A program made the translations under genes and the position numbers. From assembly GCA_007135435.1 (NCBI GenBank), contig SLIW01000243.1:1-9766 (forward strand): DNA of 9,766 bases, written 5' to 3'. This document shows positions 7,925 to 9,766 of the stretch, piece after piece. A model generated the notes under the pieces. That model ran no database searches and was not told where the DNA came from. It worked only from the letters and a program-made list of their open reading frames with translations. Position 1 is the first letter of the stretch. Each line of letters starts with the position of its first letter. This DNA is from Natronomonas sp. (GTDB lineage: Archaea > Halobacteriota > Halobacteria > Halobacteriales > Haloarculaceae).

Positions 7925-9676
7925 ATGCCAGCAGAACAGTTCGGTGCGTGGTCGCTGGTGCCGCCGCTGCTCGCGATCGTCCTCGCCATCGTCACCCGGA
8001 AGGCCGTCCTGTCGCTGTTCCTCGGGGTGTGGTCCGGCGGGGTCCTGTTCTCCTACGGCGACACCGTGGCCTGGCTCGAGGGCATCGTCGGCGTGGAGCT
8101 GGTGGCGATGGTCCTCGGGGTGTTCGTCTCCGGGGTGTACGGGTTCGTGATCACCTTCGACTGGATCGTGGAGGCGGTCGCCGACGACTTCCACGTGATG
8201 ATCCTGGTCTTCACGCTGCTCCTCGGGTCGGCGGTGGCGTTCATGTGGAACCTGGGTGGCGCGTACGCCGTCCGCGACTGGGCGATCGAGCGCATCCGGA
8301 CCCAGCGCGGCGCGGGGATGGCCGCGTTCGTGCTCGGGCTGGTCATGTTCTTCGACGACTAGGCGAACACCGCCATCGTCGGCAGCTCGACGAAGGACCT
8401 CTCGGATCACCTCCGCATCTCCCGCGAGAAGCTCTCGTACATCGTCGACTCGACGGCCGCGCCGATCGCCACGCTGGCGATCTCCTCGTGGGTCGCCTTC
8501 CAGCTGTCGCTCATCGCCGACGGCTACGAGATCGCCGGCGTCGAGGACCACCCGCCGGTGTTCGAGGTGTTCCTCAACTCCATCCCGTTCAACATGTACT
8601 CGCTGCTCGCGATCGCGATGGTGGCGATCGTCGTCCTCTCGCGGCGGGACTACGGCGAGATGCTGACCGCCGAACACCGCTCGTGGCGCACCGGCCGCGT
8701 CACCCGCGAGGACGCCCGCCCGATGCAGGACGTCGCCGCGGAGCTCGGCGAGCCGAACACCGAGAATCCGCGGCTCGTCTGCTTCTTCGCGCCGGTGGTC
8801 GTGCTCATCGCGGTCACGCTGCTGTCGGCGCTATGGACCGGGTACGAGCCCGGCGCCGACCTCTGGGACATGGTGACCGGCGCCGACTACGCGGCCGCCC
8901 TCATCTACGGGTCGTTCGCGATGATCGTCTCCGGGTTCGTCCTGGCGTACACCTACGACATCATGAGCCTCGGGGAGTCCGTCGACACGACGATCGACGG
9001 CTTCGGCATCATGCTGACGGCGGTGTCGATCCTCGTGCTGGCGTGGTCGATCGGCGTCGCCGTCGAGGAGCTCGGCACCGGCGAGTACGTCGCCGGGATC
9101 GCGGAGACGGTCCTCGACCCGGCCCTCCTCCCGGCTGTCGTGCTGCTCGTCGCGGCGTTCATCGCCTTCTCGACCGGGACCTCCTGGGGCACGATGGCGA
9201 TCGTCACGCCCATCGCCATCCCGGTCGCCTGGGAGCTGACCGGCGACCACACCATGGTCGCCGCGATCGTGGGGATGATCTTCTCGGGCGCCATCTTCGG
9301 CGACCACAGCTCGCCCATCTCGGACACCTCGGTGCTCTCGTCGACGTTCACCGGTGCCGACCTCATCGACCACGTCCGCACCCAGCTGTACTACGCGGTC
9401 ACCGTCGGCGTCGTGGCCCTGGTGCTCATCCTGGTGTGGGGCGTCACCCGCATCTCCCCGTTCGTCCTCCTCGCGGTCGGCCTCGTGCTGCTGGTGGTGC
9501 TGGTGTACGGGCTCTCGGAGCTCGACGCCCGCCGTCGCGGCATCTCGCCGGTCGCCGTCCACGCCGAACAGCAGGCCACGCCGCAGGACGCCGCCGGTGG
9601 CGAGCCCATGACGGTCCCGGTCGAACCGGCAGACGAGGATGGAACGGCGCCTGGAGGCCCCGGTGGTCAGGACTGA
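7925..9676 (+). pseudogene. nhaC: NhaC-family Na+/H+ antiporter with in-frame TAG at codon 146
   Basis: Reading straight through one TAG gives a 583-residue polytopic membrane protein of normal NhaC-family length, expected to exchange cytoplasmic Na+ for external H+. The first part (7925-8362) holds several membrane helices and ends in GLVMFFDD. The TAG (8360-8362) is followed without frame change by ANTAIVGSSTKDLSDHLRISREKLSYIVDSTAAP, the expected continuation. In related proteins this motif reads FFDDY-x-N, so TAG replaces a Tyr codon by a one-base change. The downstream part carries the other family signatures, FSTGTSWGTMAI and IFGDHSSPISDTSVLSSTF, and a hydrophilic acidic tail. No other damage is seen, and codon use stays normal throughout. 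Options are a very recent nonsense mutation, a sequencing error, or readthrough. Without readthrough the product is a 145-residue stub. Other genes here (193-420, carB, the PIN gene) use TAG as their stop, which argues against general TAG decoding. Confidence 0.88.
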
Positions 9677-9766
9677 GGGGACACCCGCCACTCGTCGTCA
9701 CCACGGCGGTACGGTCGGGGGAAATGGGCCGAACCGAGCCGATCCCACGAGCCGATAGTATTACCA
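9677..9766. other. Short 3' tail after nhaC
   Basis: Ninety bases with no gene. The final bases (GATAGTATTACCA, 9754-9766) are A/T-richer and could be the box A region of a gene starting beyond the right edge, but the window ends before this can be judged. No terminator hairpin or T run follows the nhaC stop. Confidence 0.35.

Noticed and set aside
8558..9676. A separate 372-residue transporter gene starting at ATG 8558
   Set aside because: The family-conserved sequence begins right after the TAG at 8360-8362, well upstream of this ATG, in the same frame; no promoter precedes it. It is the remainder of the interrupted nhaC.

Overview
The window looks like chromosomal DNA from a halophilic archaeon (class Halobacteria). 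It is very GC-rich with strong G/C at third codon positions. The predicted proteins are loaded with Asp and Glu. Most genes have an archaeal TATA-like box about 26-31 bases upstream of the chosen ATG, which implies leaderless or nearly leaderless transcripts. The marker genes (archaeal replication factor C large subunit, a two-half carbamoyl-phosphate synthase large chain, an NhaC-type antiporter) fit this. I cannot place the genus from sequence alone.

Layout: (1) positions 1-192, an AT-richer lead-in without a gene; (2) 193-420, a 75-residue winged-helix-like protein; (3) 421-872, a gene-poor stretch holding a degenerate 21-bp tandem repeat and, next to the carB promoter, a cluster of TACGAA half-sites arranged as overlapping palindromes; (4) 873-4244, carB, the large chain of carbamoyl-phosphate synthase, with an acidic 45-residue insertion and a shortened regulatory C-terminus; (5) 4245-4541, a convergent gap of lower GC content with a 20-bp direct repeat; (6) 4542-4895 on the minus strand, a small winged-helix-like protein; (7) 5038-5418, a four-helix membrane protein divergent from it; (8) 5487-6101, an AbrB-type / PIN-domain (VapBC-like) toxin-antitoxin pair; (9) 6142-7758, rfcL, the clamp loader large subunit, with a long acidic linker ending in a PCNA-binding motif; (10) 7759-7816, a 17-bp tandem repeat directly after the rfcL stop; (11) 7925-9676, an NhaC-family Na+/H+ antiporter whose reading frame is broken by a single in-frame TAG at a normally conserved Tyr position; (12) a short tail.

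The genes do not form one pathway. They are mostly separately promoted housekeeping and accessory units: pyrimidine/arginine precursor synthesis (carB, without carA in the window), DNA replication (rfcL), ion homeostasis (nhaC), a toxin-antitoxin module sitting directly upstream of rfcL, and small haloarchaeal proteins of unknown role. I do not see a clearly new multi-gene system. The observations most worth checking are the internal stop in nhaC, the TACGAA operator cluster at carB, the lineage-specific changes in CarB, and the short tandem repeats at gene borders.
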